This document shows, piece by piece, positions 8,572 to 16,501 of a stretch of DNA of 49,772 bases. Under the pieces are notes generated by a model. The model was not told the DNA's origin. It saw only the letters and a list, made by a program, of their open reading frames with translations, and ran no database searches. The DNA comes from JBBKXP01 sp038323615 (GTDB lineage: Bacteria; Pseudomonadota; Alphaproteobacteria; Rhodobacterales; Rhodobacteraceae): the NCBI GenBank assembly GCA_038323615.1, contig JBBQHC010000009.1, forward strand, positions 1 through 49,772, written 5' to 3'. The first letter of the stretch is position 1; each line of letters begins with the position of its first letter. The translations under genes and the position numbers were made by a program.

Positions 8572-8659
8572 TTCGGGTCTAACTTGAAACGTCCGGTGTT
8601 GGATGTCGCGTTCGAGCGAAACGACCGGCAGCGAAGATCCAAATCAGGTTTGACCCGAA
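8572..8659. repeat. Nested inverted repeat filling a convergent gap
   Basis: Between the stops of the AI-2E permease and cvpA lie two 16-base arms (8572-8587 and 8644-8659, starting TTCGGGTC and ending GACCCGAA) that pair at 13 of 16 positions. Inside them CCGGT/ACCGG (8593-8597, 8623-8627) and TCGC/GCGA also pair, so the whole gap can fold into one long interrupted hairpin. There is no U-tract. It may be a bidirectional terminator or a transcript-end stabiliser. Confidence 0.5.
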
Positions 8660-8664
8660 CGGCC

Positions 8665-9228
8665 TTATTGCACTGCGGCGCCGCAGTTGCCGACCAGTTG
8701 TTCGTACTGGGTGGTGACCCAGCCCAGCGCCGCCTCGGGGTCGCGGCCTTCAATCTGGCCGGTCAGGCGGGAAAACACTTTGACCGAACGGCTGTTGTCG
8801 ATCATCGGAACGTCCTGCGCCGACAGGATCGTCTGATAGACGAAAAAGGCGACCGCGACCAAAAGGATGCCGCGCAGCACCCCGAACAGAAATCCGGCCC
8901 CCTGATCAAGACCCCCAAGGGCCGAGCGTTGGACGACCGAGGCAAAAAGCGGCGTAAAGATCGAAAAGACCACCAGCGCCACCGCAAACACCGCGGCAAA
9001 GGCGGCGATAATGCTCAACTCGCAACTGTCGCCGATGAATTCGCCCACAACCGGGATCTGCCGGATCAGTGGTTGCACCTGATCGGCAAAGATGAACCCG
9101 AGGATCGTCGCCCCGATCCAGCCAAGGATCGCCAGCGCCTCGCGAACAAAGCCGCGGCTGTAGGCCAGCAAAGCCGACACCACGATGATCACGGCGACAA
9201 CGCCGTCGATGATGGTAAAGCCGTCCAT
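8665..9228 (-). CDS. cvpA: CvpA family membrane protein
   Basis: A 187-residue inner-membrane protein of the CvpA family (named for colicin V production; true function unsettled, linked to envelope integrity and often to purF). Four hydrophobic helices are visible: about residues 5-22, 31-48, 70-95 and 112-132. The conserved 'SRGFVREALAILGWIGA' and 'DQGAGFLFGVLRGILLV' blocks are present. It lies 21 bases after radA and is probably cotranscribed. In many relatives radA-cvpA-purF is contiguous; here the AI-2E gene on the opposite strand separates cvpA from purF. Confidence 0.92.
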   Translation of the reverse strand: MDGFTIIDGVVAVIIVVSALLAYSRGFVREALAILGWIGATILGFIFADQVQPLIRQIPVVGEFIGDSCELSIIAAFAAVFAVALVVFSIFTPLFASVVQRSALGGLDQGAGFLFGVLRGILLVAVAFFVYQTILSAQDVPMIDNSRSVKVFSRLTGQIEGRDPEAALGWVTTQYEQLVGNCGAAVQ

Positions 9229-9249
9229 GCCGTCCCTCTTTGCTGACCC

Positions 9250-10614
9250 TTAGCGCGGGCCGAATATATCCGTCACAAATCCGGGCAGGTCCTGCATTTC
9301 ACGCAGGGTCAACCCCGATCCCGCGCCCTTCTTCTGGGACTGCGGCAGGATGGCCGAGGTAAAACCAAGTTTTTGCGCCTCTTTCAACCGATTTTCGGTC
9401 TGCGCCACCGGACGCAGCGCACCTGACAGGCTGATTTCGCCAAAAACAACACAGTCTTGGGGGATCGCGGCGTCTTCCCGCGCAGAAACCAGCGCCGCGG
9501 CGACCGCCAGATCGGCCGCCGGTTCGCTGATCCGCAATCCGCCCGCTACGTTCAGATAGACATCGAGGCCGCTAAAGGTGACATCGCAGCGGGCCTCCAG
9601 CACCGCTAAAATCATCGCCAGCCTGCCGCCATCCCAGCCCACCACGCTGCGCCGCGGCTGTGCTGCGGAAGAGGGCGCGACGAGCGCCTGAATTTCGCAC
9701 AACATCGGGCGCGACCCTTCGATTCCGGCGAAAACCACCGATCCGGGTGCCGGTTTGCCGCGTTCGGACAGGAACAGGGCCGAGGGGTTCCTGACCTCGG
9801 CCAGCCCCTTGCCGGTCATTTCGAACACGCCGATCTCGTCCGCCGGGCCAAAGCGGTTTTTCACCGCCCGCAGAATCCGAAACTGATGCCCGCGCTCGCC
9901 CTCGAAATACAACACCGTATCGACCATGTGTTCGACAACGCGGGGGCCGGCGATTTGCCCGTCCTTGGTGACGTGTCCGACCATGACCACGGCCATCGTG
10001 CGTTTTTTCGCAAACGTCGTCAGTTCGTGGGCGCAGGCCCGGACCTGGCTGACCGAACCGGGTGCGGATTCCACATTATCGGCCCACATCGTCTGAATCG
10101 AATCGATGATCGCAAGATCGGGTTTTTCGGCCTCAAGCGTCGTCAGAATATCGCGCAGGTTGGTTTCGGCGGCCAGCATTACCGGGCTTTTCTCAAGCCC
10201 CAGACGACGGGCGCGCATCTGCACCTGCGCGGTCGATTCCTCGCCCGACACGTAGATCACCTTGAGACCATTGCGGGCAAACCGCGCCGCCGCCTGCAAC
10301 AGCAGGGTCGATTTGCCAATGCCGGGATCGCCGCCAACCAACAGGGCCGATGCCGCGACCAACCCGCCGCCCAGCACCCGGTCGAGCTCATCGACCCCCG
10401 ACATGGTGCGCGGCGGTTCTGCGGCCTGGGTGGCCAGATCGGTCAGCACCACCGCTGCGCCACGTTTGCCGCCAAGGGTTTTCTTGGGCGGACCCGAGGC
10501 CAGCGCCTTGTCCTCGACAATCGCATTCCAGGCGCCGCAAGCCTCGCACCGCCCCGACCATTTGGACGACAGCGCACCGCAGTCATTGCAACTAAACGAT
10601 AGATCCTTGGCCAT
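9250..10614 (-). CDS. radA: DNA repair protein RadA (Sms)
   Basis: RecA-like ATPase helicase that promotes branch migration in recombination and repair. 454 residues from the ATG at 10614 (E. coli 460). The N-terminal zinc finger has Cys9, Cys12, Cys23 and Cys26 (CNDCG ... CEACG); the Walker A reads GGDPGIGKST near residue 100; the RadA-specific KNRFG motif is in 'AVKNRFGPADEIGVFEM'; the C-terminal Lon-protease-like domain runs from about 280 ('GSVVFAGIEGSRPMLCEIQA'). The longer open frame upstream lacks family similarity. It follows the PqiA-like gene by 41 bases and precedes cvpA. Confidence 0.97.
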   Translation of the reverse strand: MAKDLSFSCNDCGALSSKWSGRCEACGAWNAIVEDKALASGPPKKTLGGKRGAAVVLTDLATQAAEPPRTMSGVDELDRVLGGGLVAASALLVGGDPGIGKSTLLLQAAARFARNGLKVIYVSGEESTAQVQMRARRLGLEKSPVMLAAETNLRDILTTLEAEKPDLAIIDSIQTMWADNVESAPGSVSQVRACAHELTTFAKKRTMAVVMVGHVTKDGQIAGPRVVEHMVDTVLYFEGERGHQFRILRAVKNRFGPADEIGVFEMTGKGLAEVRNPSALFLSERGKPAPGSVVFAGIEGSRPMLCEIQALVAPSSAAQPRRSVVGWDGGRLAMILAVLEARCDVTFSGLDVYLNVAGGLRISEPAADLAVAAALVSAREDAAIPQDCVVFGEISLSGALRPVAQTENRLKEAQKLGFTSAILPQSQKKGAGSGLTLREMQDLPGFVTDIFGPR

Positions 10615-10655
10615 GTTCCCCTTTTGCCCCAATCTGCGCACCGGGGCAACGTCCG

Positions 10656-11108
10656 TTATTTTTGCAGCGCCCGTGCGGTCAGGATCGAGATGACGATAGA
10701 GCCAAGAATGCAGGCGGTGAAAAGATACAGGCCCCACGCCACCTCGATACGGCCCCAGCCAATGCCTTTGGCCAGCACTATATACAGCGCGATTAGGAAC
10801 ACATCCGCCATCGCCAGTTTGCCCAGCCACGCCAGCACCGGCAACACCTTGCGGCGCATCAGGCCAAAGTGGACCAAGGCCAGACCAATGGTTTTCAGAT
10901 AGGGGGCGAACAGGGCAAGGGCGGTAACGATCAGTGCCAGCACCACGTCAGACCCCCAAAGCGATTGCAGGCCGGAAATGACGCTGATCTCGCTCAGGCC
11001 AAACAGCGGCAACATCCCGGCACGCAGCAAGGGCGCGAACCATGCCAGCGGAAATAGGACAAGCAGGGCCAGATTGGCAAGGCGCAGCGCGGTCATCATG
11101 GCGTGCAT
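10656..11108 (-). CDS. PqiA-like (paraquat-inducible protein A) membrane protein
   Basis: A 150-residue protein with four hydrophobic helices (about 8-27, 55-75, 92-113, 122-146) in the arrangement of PF04403, the integral-membrane half-domain of PqiA/LetA proteins tied to lipid trafficking between membranes. It is a single module without the zinc-finger cysteines of full-length PqiA. The start is uncertain: ATGs at 11108, 11099 and 11096 are in frame and none has a strong ribosome-binding site. Likely first gene of a PqiA-radA-cvpA transcript. The lipid link is family knowledge; the role here is not shown. Confidence 0.8.
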   Translation of the reverse strand: MHAMMTALRLANLALLVLFPLAWFAPLLRAGMLPLFGLSEISVISGLQSLWGSDVVLALIVTALALFAPYLKTIGLALVHFGLMRRKVLPVLAWLGKLAMADVFLIALYIVLAKGIGWGRIEVAWGLYLFTACILGSIVISILTARALQK

Positions 11109-11138
11109 GTGCGGGCATTAGCGGTCAATGACAAGGGG

Positions 11139-11906
11139 TTACTCGGCGGCGGGTTTCGCCTGCGGCAAGGGCACCACGTTGGTTTCGCGTTCGTCCTGCT
11201 CGAAACGATAGCCAAGCGCGGGCAGGGCGGTCAGCAACTGTTCGTCCAGTTGGGCAAGCTGACTGGCGACGATGCTTTCCTCAAGCTCGACCTGACTGAC
11301 CCATTTGCGAATTTCGCGGCAGACATGCAGCGCCTCGACGATGCGTTCCTGCTGATCCTCGGCCTCTTTCTGGCGCTGCGACAGAAACGCCTTGGCGCGG
11401 GAGACCTTCTCGTCGGAATAGATATCCGCCAGCTTGCGGGCCTGTTGGCTCATTTGCGCCGCCAAGGTCAGCACCTCGGTTTCCAAATTGCCCAGTTCAG
11501 GGTGATCGCGCAGATAGGCAAGGCGTTCGCGCACCGCGTCGAATTCTGCCGAAAGGGTAAAGACCCCGGCCCGGTCAGCGGTGTGGCAGGCGTGATAAGC
11601 CCGCGCCACGTCGCCCATCGAGATATGGAAATCCCTGTGGCTGCGTTCCAGCGCCATGATGCGCGCAGTGGTCGGAACGAAAAACAGCAACGCCAGCAGC
11701 ATCACCGTGGCCACAATCTGCACCACCATTCCGGCCTGCGGATAGACCGTATCGCCGAATGTCACGGGTAGCGTCAGCCAGGGCGCAAGGCCGGCGGCCG
11801 CGGTGATCGTGTAGGCCAGCGCAGCCAGTGCCAGCGTCGCGATCAAGATGAATGAAAACGCATGGAGCCCGCGCGACATAGTGCGCACTGTGGTCATAAT
11901 TGACAT
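11139..11906 (-). CDS. Membrane-anchored coiled-coil protein of unknown function
   Basis: A 255-residue protein I do not recognise by name. Two N-terminal membrane helices (about residues 14-36 and 57-78) are followed by a long helical, charged region (about 95-235) with heptad-like stretches and many Glu/Gln/Lys, suggesting a cytoplasmic coiled coil, then a short Pro-rich tail. The ATG at 11906 has GGGGGGA seven bases upstream. It lies 30 bases upstream of the PqiA-like gene on the same strand. The region before it carries a CtrA-like site (11931-11945) and, further upstream, a DnaA-box nonamer, so its expression may be cell-cycle linked (inference). Confidence 0.75.
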   Translation of the reverse strand: MSIMTTVRTMSRGLHAFSFILIATLALAALAYTITAAAGLAPWLTLPVTFGDTVYPQAGMVVQIVATVMLLALLFFVPTTARIMALERSHRDFHISMGDVARAYHACHTADRAGVFTLSAEFDAVRERLAYLRDHPELGNLETEVLTLAAQMSQQARKLADIYSDEKVSRAKAFLSQRQKEAEDQQERIVEALHVCREIRKWVSQVELEESIVASQLAQLDEQLLTALPALGYRFEQDERETNVVPLPQAKPAAE

Positions 11907-11930
11907 CGACGATGTCCCCCCAAACCCTTC

Positions 11931-11945
11931 GTAACTAATTATTAA
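11931..11945 (-). promoter_or_regulatory. Candidate CtrA-binding site
   Basis: On the minus strand the sequence reads TTAA-N7-TTAC, one base from the full CtrA consensus TTAA-N7-TTAA. It lies 25 bases before the start codon of the coiled-coil protein gene. A single near-match in an A/T-rich promoter is weak evidence on its own. Confidence 0.35.
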
Positions 11946-12171
11946 GTCCGATGATAAGCGAAGAACCGCCTAGAACCAAAGGGCAAATTAGCGGTTTCCG
12001 CCTTCGCATGACGAATCATGTGCCAATCTTGGATAAATCTGTTGATAGTTTCTGTTTGCGAAACGGCGCGTGAACGTGTCGACACGCAGGGCAGCGCAAG
12101 CGACGGTGGGTGTTCCTTTGACGTCCCCCAAATATCCGATCCGGCGTGTGGGATCGGCGGTCGAGTCGCGT

Positions 12172-12180
12172 TGTGGATAA
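12172..12180 (-). promoter_or_regulatory. Perfect DnaA-box nonamer
   Basis: TGTGGATAA on the plus strand is TTATCCACA on the minus strand, the strongest E. coli-type DnaA box. A GANTC site lies five bases before it. I see no dnaA, hemE or other usual origin neighbours in the window. Confidence 0.45.
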
Positions 12181-12236
12181 GTGACGCACAAGCTTGCGGC
12201 ATTGCGTCGATGTCAGGTGCCGAGAGACCGAATCGT

Positions 12237-12983
12237 TCAGCGCAGCGTCGCGATCGGCCCTTCGGCGCGGCCGTTGATGAACTGATCGACATAGGGATCG
12301 CCCGCCGCATCCATGTCGGTGATCGCCCCGGTCCAGCGCACGACGCCGCCATGCAGCATCGCGACCCGGTCAGCGATGGCGCGAACCGAACTCATGTCAT
12401 GGGTGATCGTCACCGCCGTGGCACCCATTTCGGTCACGATTTCGCGGATCAGATCGTTGATGACTCCTGCCATGATCGGATCAAGGCCGGTGGTCGGTTC
12501 ATCGAAAAAGATGATCTCAGGGTCGGCGGCGATGGCGCGGGCCAGACTGACGCGTTTCTGCATACCGCCCGACAGTTCGGCGGGCAGACGGTCGGCGACA
12601 TCGGCCCCCATGCCGACGCGGCGCAGCTTTGCGATGGCGATCTCGCGGGCTTCGGCGCGGGGTCGTTTCAGCGATCCGCGCAGCAGCCGGAACGCGACGT
12701 TTTGCCAGACCGGCAGCGAGTCAAACAGCGCGCCGCCCTGAAACAACATCCCGAACCGGGCCAGAAACGCATCGCGCGGCGCGTTGGTGACGTTTTGCCC
12801 ATCCACTTTGATGGCCCCGGAATCCGGCGTCACCAGCCCTAGGATACATTTCAGCAGCACCGACTTGCCCGTTCCCGAGCCGCCGATCACGACCATGCTG
12901 GTGCCCTTGGGTACGTCCAGACTTGCGCCGCGCAGAACCTGATTGGCGCCGAACGCCTTGTGCACATTGTTCAGGCGGATCAT
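12237..12983 (-). CDS. mlaF: MlaF-type phospholipid ABC transporter ATPase
   Basis: ATPase of an Mla/MCE-type lipid transporter, cytosolic side of the inner membrane, 248 residues from the ATG at 12983. It shows Walker A VIGGSGTGKSVLLK, the ABC signature LSGGMQKRVSLARA, Walker B EIIFFDEPTTGLDP and the late His of the switch (TITHDM). The start overlaps the mlaE stop by 4 bases. The open frame runs further upstream but is out of family. No MCE-domain gene (MlaD) follows within the window; the next gene on this strand is 330 bases away, so the substrate-binding partner must be elsewhere. Confidence 0.93.
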   Translation of the reverse strand: MIRLNNVHKAFGANQVLRGASLDVPKGTSMVVIGGSGTGKSVLLKCILGLVTPDSGAIKVDGQNVTNAPRDAFLARFGMLFQGGALFDSLPVWQNVAFRLLRGSLKRPRAEAREIAIAKLRRVGMGADVADRLPAELSGGMQKRVSLARAIAADPEIIFFDEPTTGLDPIMAGVINDLIREIVTEMGATAVTITHDMSSVRAIADRVAMLHGGVVRWTGAITDMDAAGDPYVDQFINGRAEGPIATLR

Positions 12984-13753
12984 GCGGAGAAAAACGCTTG
13001 GGTCAGCAGGAAATTGGCGGCCAAGATCAGCACCGCTGCCGCCACGACCGAGGATTTGGTCGCCCGACCCACGCCCATCGCGCCTCGGTCGCTGTGCATC
13101 CCGTAATAGCACCCCATCAGGGCGGCGATGACGCCGAACACCGCGCCTTTGGCGAGACTTGAAACGACATCCCGGATCTCAAGAAAATCTGCCGTGTTCT
13201 GCAAATAGGCGGCGGCGTTGAACCCCAGCGTTCGCGTCCCGACGACATAGCCGCCGTAAATCCCGATAATGTCGCCGATCCCGACCAATACCGGCATCAC
13301 CAGCAGGGCGGCCAGAACCCGGGGCAGGGTCAGGTATTTCATCGGATGCGTGGACAGGGTCACAAGGGCGTCGATCTGTTCGGTCACCTTCATTGTCGCG
13401 ATCTCGGCGGCAATCGACGATGTCACCCGCGCCGCGATCATCAGCCCGACCAGCACCGGACCCAGTTCGCGCACCATGCCGATGGCGACGATCTGTGGCA
13501 CCACTGCCTCGGCGCTGAATCGGGCACCGCCGGCGTAGATTTGCAATGCCAGAGCGCCGCCGGTGAACAGGGCGGTCAGGCCGACGACGGGCAGCGAAAA
13601 GAACCCGATCTGGATCAACGCCAGCCCGAATTCGCGCGGATAGAACGGCGGGCGAAACAGATAGGTGAGCGTTTCGGCGGCAAACGACACCATCCGCCCG
13701 ACATCCGCCAGCATCGCCAGAACCGCTGCGCCAATCCGTGCCAGCAGCGTCAT
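12980..13753 (-). CDS. mlaE: MlaE-type phospholipid ABC transporter permease
   Basis: Inner-membrane permease of the MlaE/YrbE family, 257 residues, five to six hydrophobic segments. The family block 'VGLMIAARVTSSIAAEIATM' followed by KVTEQIDALVTL is intact, as are 'LPRVLAALLVMPVLVGIGDI' and the C-terminal 'GCYYGMHSDRGAMGVGRATK'. It overlaps alr upstream and mlaF downstream by 4 bases each, so alr-mlaE-mlaF is one coupled operon. With MlaF it would move phospholipids between the membranes; direction and binding protein are not visible here. Confidence 0.93.
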   Translation of the reverse strand: MTLLARIGAAVLAMLADVGRMVSFAAETLTYLFRPPFYPREFGLALIQIGFFSLPVVGLTALFTGGALALQIYAGGARFSAEAVVPQIVAIGMVRELGPVLVGLMIAARVTSSIAAEIATMKVTEQIDALVTLSTHPMKYLTLPRVLAALLVMPVLVGIGDIIGIYGGYVVGTRTLGFNAAAYLQNTADFLEIRDVVSSLAKGAVFGVIAALMGCYYGMHSDRGAMGVGRATKSSVVAAAVLILAANFLLTQAFFSA

Positions 13754-14787
13754 GTGGTGGCGAACCGCCGGGTCAGGCGGGGGCCAAGCGAGGTCAGGAT
13801 TTCATAACCGTTGGTGCCTGCAGCCGCCGCCAGTTGATCGACCGTCTGATGCGGGCCGATCAGTGTCAGATCGACCGGGTCTTCGCCCAGATCGGTGACA
13901 TCGACGGTCAAAAGATCCATCGAAATGCGCCCGACGACTGGGCAGGGCTGATCGCCGTGCCACATCGTCGCCTTGTCCGTCAGACTGCGCAGGATACCGT
14001 CGGCATAGCCTGCGGCGACGGTTGCCAACCGGGTCGGGCGGGTCGCCTGCCAAGCGTTGCCATAACCCACGACCTCGCCCGCATCGAGGTCGCGCAACTG
14101 CACCACGGGCAGATCGAACTGCACCACCGGGAACGCGTCGCGGTAGGGGTGACCGCCATACAGACCGATGCCGGGGCGGGTCACGTCGAAATGGTAATCC
14201 TGTCCCAGCAGGATGCCCCCGGTCGCGGCCAGCGAGCGCGGCACGCTGATCCCGTCCGTCATCTGGTGAAACACGTCGAGCTGGTAGGCGTTCATCGGAT
14301 GAGCGGGGTCATCGGCGCAAGCCAGATGCGACATCACCAGCACCGGGCGCTGTTCCAACGCGACCTGCGCGACGGCGGCCCATTCCGACCATTCCATGCC
14401 CAGCCGGTTCATCCCGGTATCGAGTTGCAGGCCGAATGAATGTCCCGGCAGCGACTCGAAATGCCGGGTCAGCTGATCGATCGACGACAGCATCGGGGTC
14501 AGCCCCATGTCGGCGATCATGTCGGTATCGCCGCGCATATGGCCCGACATCACCGAAATCCGTGGGTTCGGGCCGATGGCCTGGCGCAAGGCCGCGCCTT
14601 CGGCGGCAAAGGCGACGAAAAACTGGGAGCAACCGGCCCGCACCAGGGCCCGCGCGACATGGCCGGCGTCCAACCCGTAACCTTCGGCCTTGACCACGGC
14701 GCCGGTCTGGCCCGCCGACATGGCATCCAGCGTCCGCCAGTTGGCGACCACCGCGTCAAGGTCAATCGTCAGAACACCTGTTGTCAT
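13750..14787 (-). CDS. alr: Alanine racemase
   Basis: PLP enzyme making D-alanine for peptidoglycan, cytosolic, 345 residues from the ATG at 14787, which has AAAGGTC just upstream. The PLP lysine is Lys33 in VVKAEGYGLD (the usual motif is VVKANAYGHG, so A-E-G replaces A-N-A). The catalytic tyrosine of the other face is Tyr242 in VVGYGNAW; GYADGILR and VVGRISMDL follow as in the family. Coupled by 4-base overlap to mlaE, 58 bases after the MprF-like gene. Whether it is biosynthetic or catabolic cannot be told; an envelope context favours biosynthetic. Confidence 0.95.
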   Translation of the reverse strand: MTTGVLTIDLDAVVANWRTLDAMSAGQTGAVVKAEGYGLDAGHVARALVRAGCSQFFVAFAAEGAALRQAIGPNPRISVMSGHMRGDTDMIADMGLTPMLSSIDQLTRHFESLPGHSFGLQLDTGMNRLGMEWSEWAAVAQVALEQRPVLVMSHLACADDPAHPMNAYQLDVFHQMTDGISVPRSLAATGGILLGQDYHFDVTRPGIGLYGGHPYRDAFPVVQFDLPVVQLRDLDAGEVVGYGNAWQATRPTRLATVAAGYADGILRSLTDKATMWHGDQPCPVVGRISMDLLTVDVTDLGEDPVDLTLIGPHQTVDQLAAAAGTNGYEILTSLGPRLTRRFATT

Positions 14788-14845
14788 GCCGGACCTTTTG
14801 ACAGGCAGGGCCAAGCGCGGCAAGGGGACAAACCAGAGGGCGAAA

Positions 14846-16501
14846 TCATCGCATTGCCCCCATGCGACGGGGCCGCGAGATCAACAGCGTGACGTCGATC
14901 AGGGTGCGAAACAGCGACATGCCGCCGGGGCAGGTGACATAGCGCGGCGTCCAGACCGGGCCAAATTTGCGCTTGAACGCACTCAGCCCCTCGAAACTGT
15001 AAAAATCGTCACCGCGCCGATAGATCATGGTGCCAATCCGATTCCAGGTCGATGCCAGCGGATGATCGCGCAGGCCGGCAAGCGGGGCACCACCAAGGTT
15101 GAACCAGCGATAGCCCTCGGACTGCGCCAGCAGGATCGCTTCGGTCATCAGAAAATCCATCAGGATCGGAGACAGGCCGGGCAAATGGCGCATCAGGTCG
15201 ATGGCAATTTCGCCCTTGTCGGCTCCGCGCCAAAGGTTGGCAAAGGCGACGATCTGATCGCCTTGCCAGATCACGGCAAGGTCAAAATGGGTCAGATAGG
15301 CAGGATCGAACCGGCCCAGCGAAAACCCCTTTTCGCGGCCACCGTGCTGGGCCAGCCAAACGTCCGAAATCGTTTTCAGGTCGCCCAGATGCCCCGGCAC
15401 ATCCTCCCGTGAAATCAGCCCAAAGCGCAACCCGTCGCGGGCGGCGCGTGACCGGGCATAGCGCAGATCCTTGCGGTCAGGCCCGTCGAGGGTGAATGTC
15501 GTAAGATCGACACGCGCCACCTCGCCGGTTTTCAGAATAGCGTGACCAAAATCCAAAAGGCGCATGATACCGCTGGGTTCGACCGCATAGAATACCGGCC
15601 GCATCCCCGCCCGATCAGCCTTTTCGACAAAGGTCCACAGCAGGTCATCCGCCGCCTTGGGGGCACCAATCGGACCACACAGACACACCCACGACCCGCC
15701 CGCCGCAGCGTAGAACAGCGCGGCGTCGCCATCCGGTGACAGCAGCACCTGTTTGTCGCCCAAATATGCCACCTGCATGATGCTGTCGGGGCAGGCGGCG
15801 ATCAAGGCGACCGCTGCGTCGGGCAAGGGTTCGGCCACATCGCGCCCACGCAGCGGCCTGTTGACCAGTCGGTCAAGACCCAGAACCGCCACCGCAAGGG
15901 TCAGCGCCAGCGTTGCCCGCAAGAACCGTGGCGCATCGCCATGCCAGGCAAACCGCCACCACAGATCAGACCGATAGGCGACATTGCCGTAGCCCAGAAA
16001 CCCGACCGCTGCGACTGCAAGCAAGGTCAGTGCGACCAGCGCCAGCCAACCCGCACTGGGCCGGAAACTGCGCCAGTTGCCGCGCCGATAGAACACACTA
16101 CGGGCCAGCCACAGCACCGCCGCAGTGGCCAGTAACAACAGTGCCTCTTCCCAATCAAACCCCTTGGCCAGTGCGAACACGGACCCCGCCACCAACATGC
16201 CCATCGCCACAATCCGCGCCTGCGCCATCCGCAACGCCAGACCCCGCGCCAGCACCACCAGCGCCAACCCTGCAAGGCTGGCCGACAAATGCGATGCCTC
16301 GGCAAATGGCAGCGGCAGGATGTCGCGCACCAAGGCGCGCCGCCAGTTGGTTTCGGGCACGGCATTGGAAAACATCAGCGCCAAGCCACCCGCCAGCACC
16401 AGCAGCGCGATGATCAGATGTGCCCAGCGTTCAGCAAACAGTGCGACGGCCAACACGTGCAGCCACCATTTGGGGCGCGTGGCCGTGGAATCAGAACTCA
16501 C
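14846..16501 (-). CDS. MprF/LpiA-like phosphatidylglycerol aminoacyltransferase
   Basis: A 551-residue membrane protein: six hydrophobic helices (about 26-44, 70-88, 96-112, 118-136, 150-170, 194-210), then a C-terminal DUF2156 domain (about 230-525), the GNAT-like fold that moves an amino acid from charged tRNA to phosphatidylglycerol. Recognisable blocks are 'SWVCLCGPIGAPKAADDLLW', 'RPVFYAVEPSGIMRLL', 'KGEIAIDLMRHLPG' and 'RWFNLGGAPLAGL'. It is shorter than Firmicute MprF (about 840), with fewer helices than its flippase. I prefer the GTG at 16501, overlapping the dnaB stop by 11 bases, over the ATG at 16561, which lies deep in dnaB. The amino acid added is not predictable. Confidence 0.85.
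   Translation of the reverse strand: MSSDSTATRPKWWLHVLAVALFAERWAHLIIALLVLAGGLALMFSNAVPETNWRRALVRDILPLPFAEASHLSASLAGLALVVLARGLALRMAQARIVAMGMLVAGSVFALAKGFDWEEALLLLATAAVLWLARSVFYRRGNWRSFRPSAGWLALVALTLLAVAAVGFLGYGNVAYRSDLWWRFAWHGDAPRFLRATLALTLAVAVLGLDRLVNRPLRGRDVAEPLPDAAVALIAACPDSIMQVAYLGDKQVLLSPDGDAALFYAAAGGSWVCLCGPIGAPKAADDLLWTFVEKADRAGMRPVFYAVEPSGIMRLLDFGHAILKTGEVARVDLTTFTLDGPDRKDLRYARSRAARDGLRFGLISREDVPGHLGDLKTISDVWLAQHGGREKGFSLGRFDPAYLTHFDLAVIWQGDQIVAFANLWRGADKGEIAIDLMRHLPGLSPILMDFLMTEAILLAQSEGYRWFNLGGAPLAGLRDHPLASTWNRIGTMIYRRGDDFYSFEGLSAFKRKFGPVWTPRYVTCPGGMSLFRTLIDVTLLISRPRRMGAMR

Larger units (their letters stand above)
11907..12236. other. Gene-free stretch with cell-cycle-type motifs
   Basis: 330 bases between the stop of mlaF and the start of the coiled-coil protein gene, with no credible open frame. 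It contains a CtrA-like site (11931-11945), a perfect DnaA-box nonamer (12172-12180), a weaker one at 12028-12036 (7 of 9), three GANTC sites (12013-12017, 12163-12167, 12230-12234), and a 12-base palindrome CGTGTCGACACG (12075-12086). It presumably holds the promoter of the gene at 11906. Confidence 0.6.

Noticed and set aside
11907..12236. Calling this stretch the chromosome replication origin
   Set aside because: Only one perfect DnaA box, no A/T-rich unwinding region and none of the usual origin neighbours (dnaA, hemE, parAB) in the window.
12018..12842. Plus-strand open frame of 274 residues crossing the gene-free stretch into mlaF
   Set aside because: Most of it is antisense to mlaF, with no ribosome-binding site and no recognisable domain.
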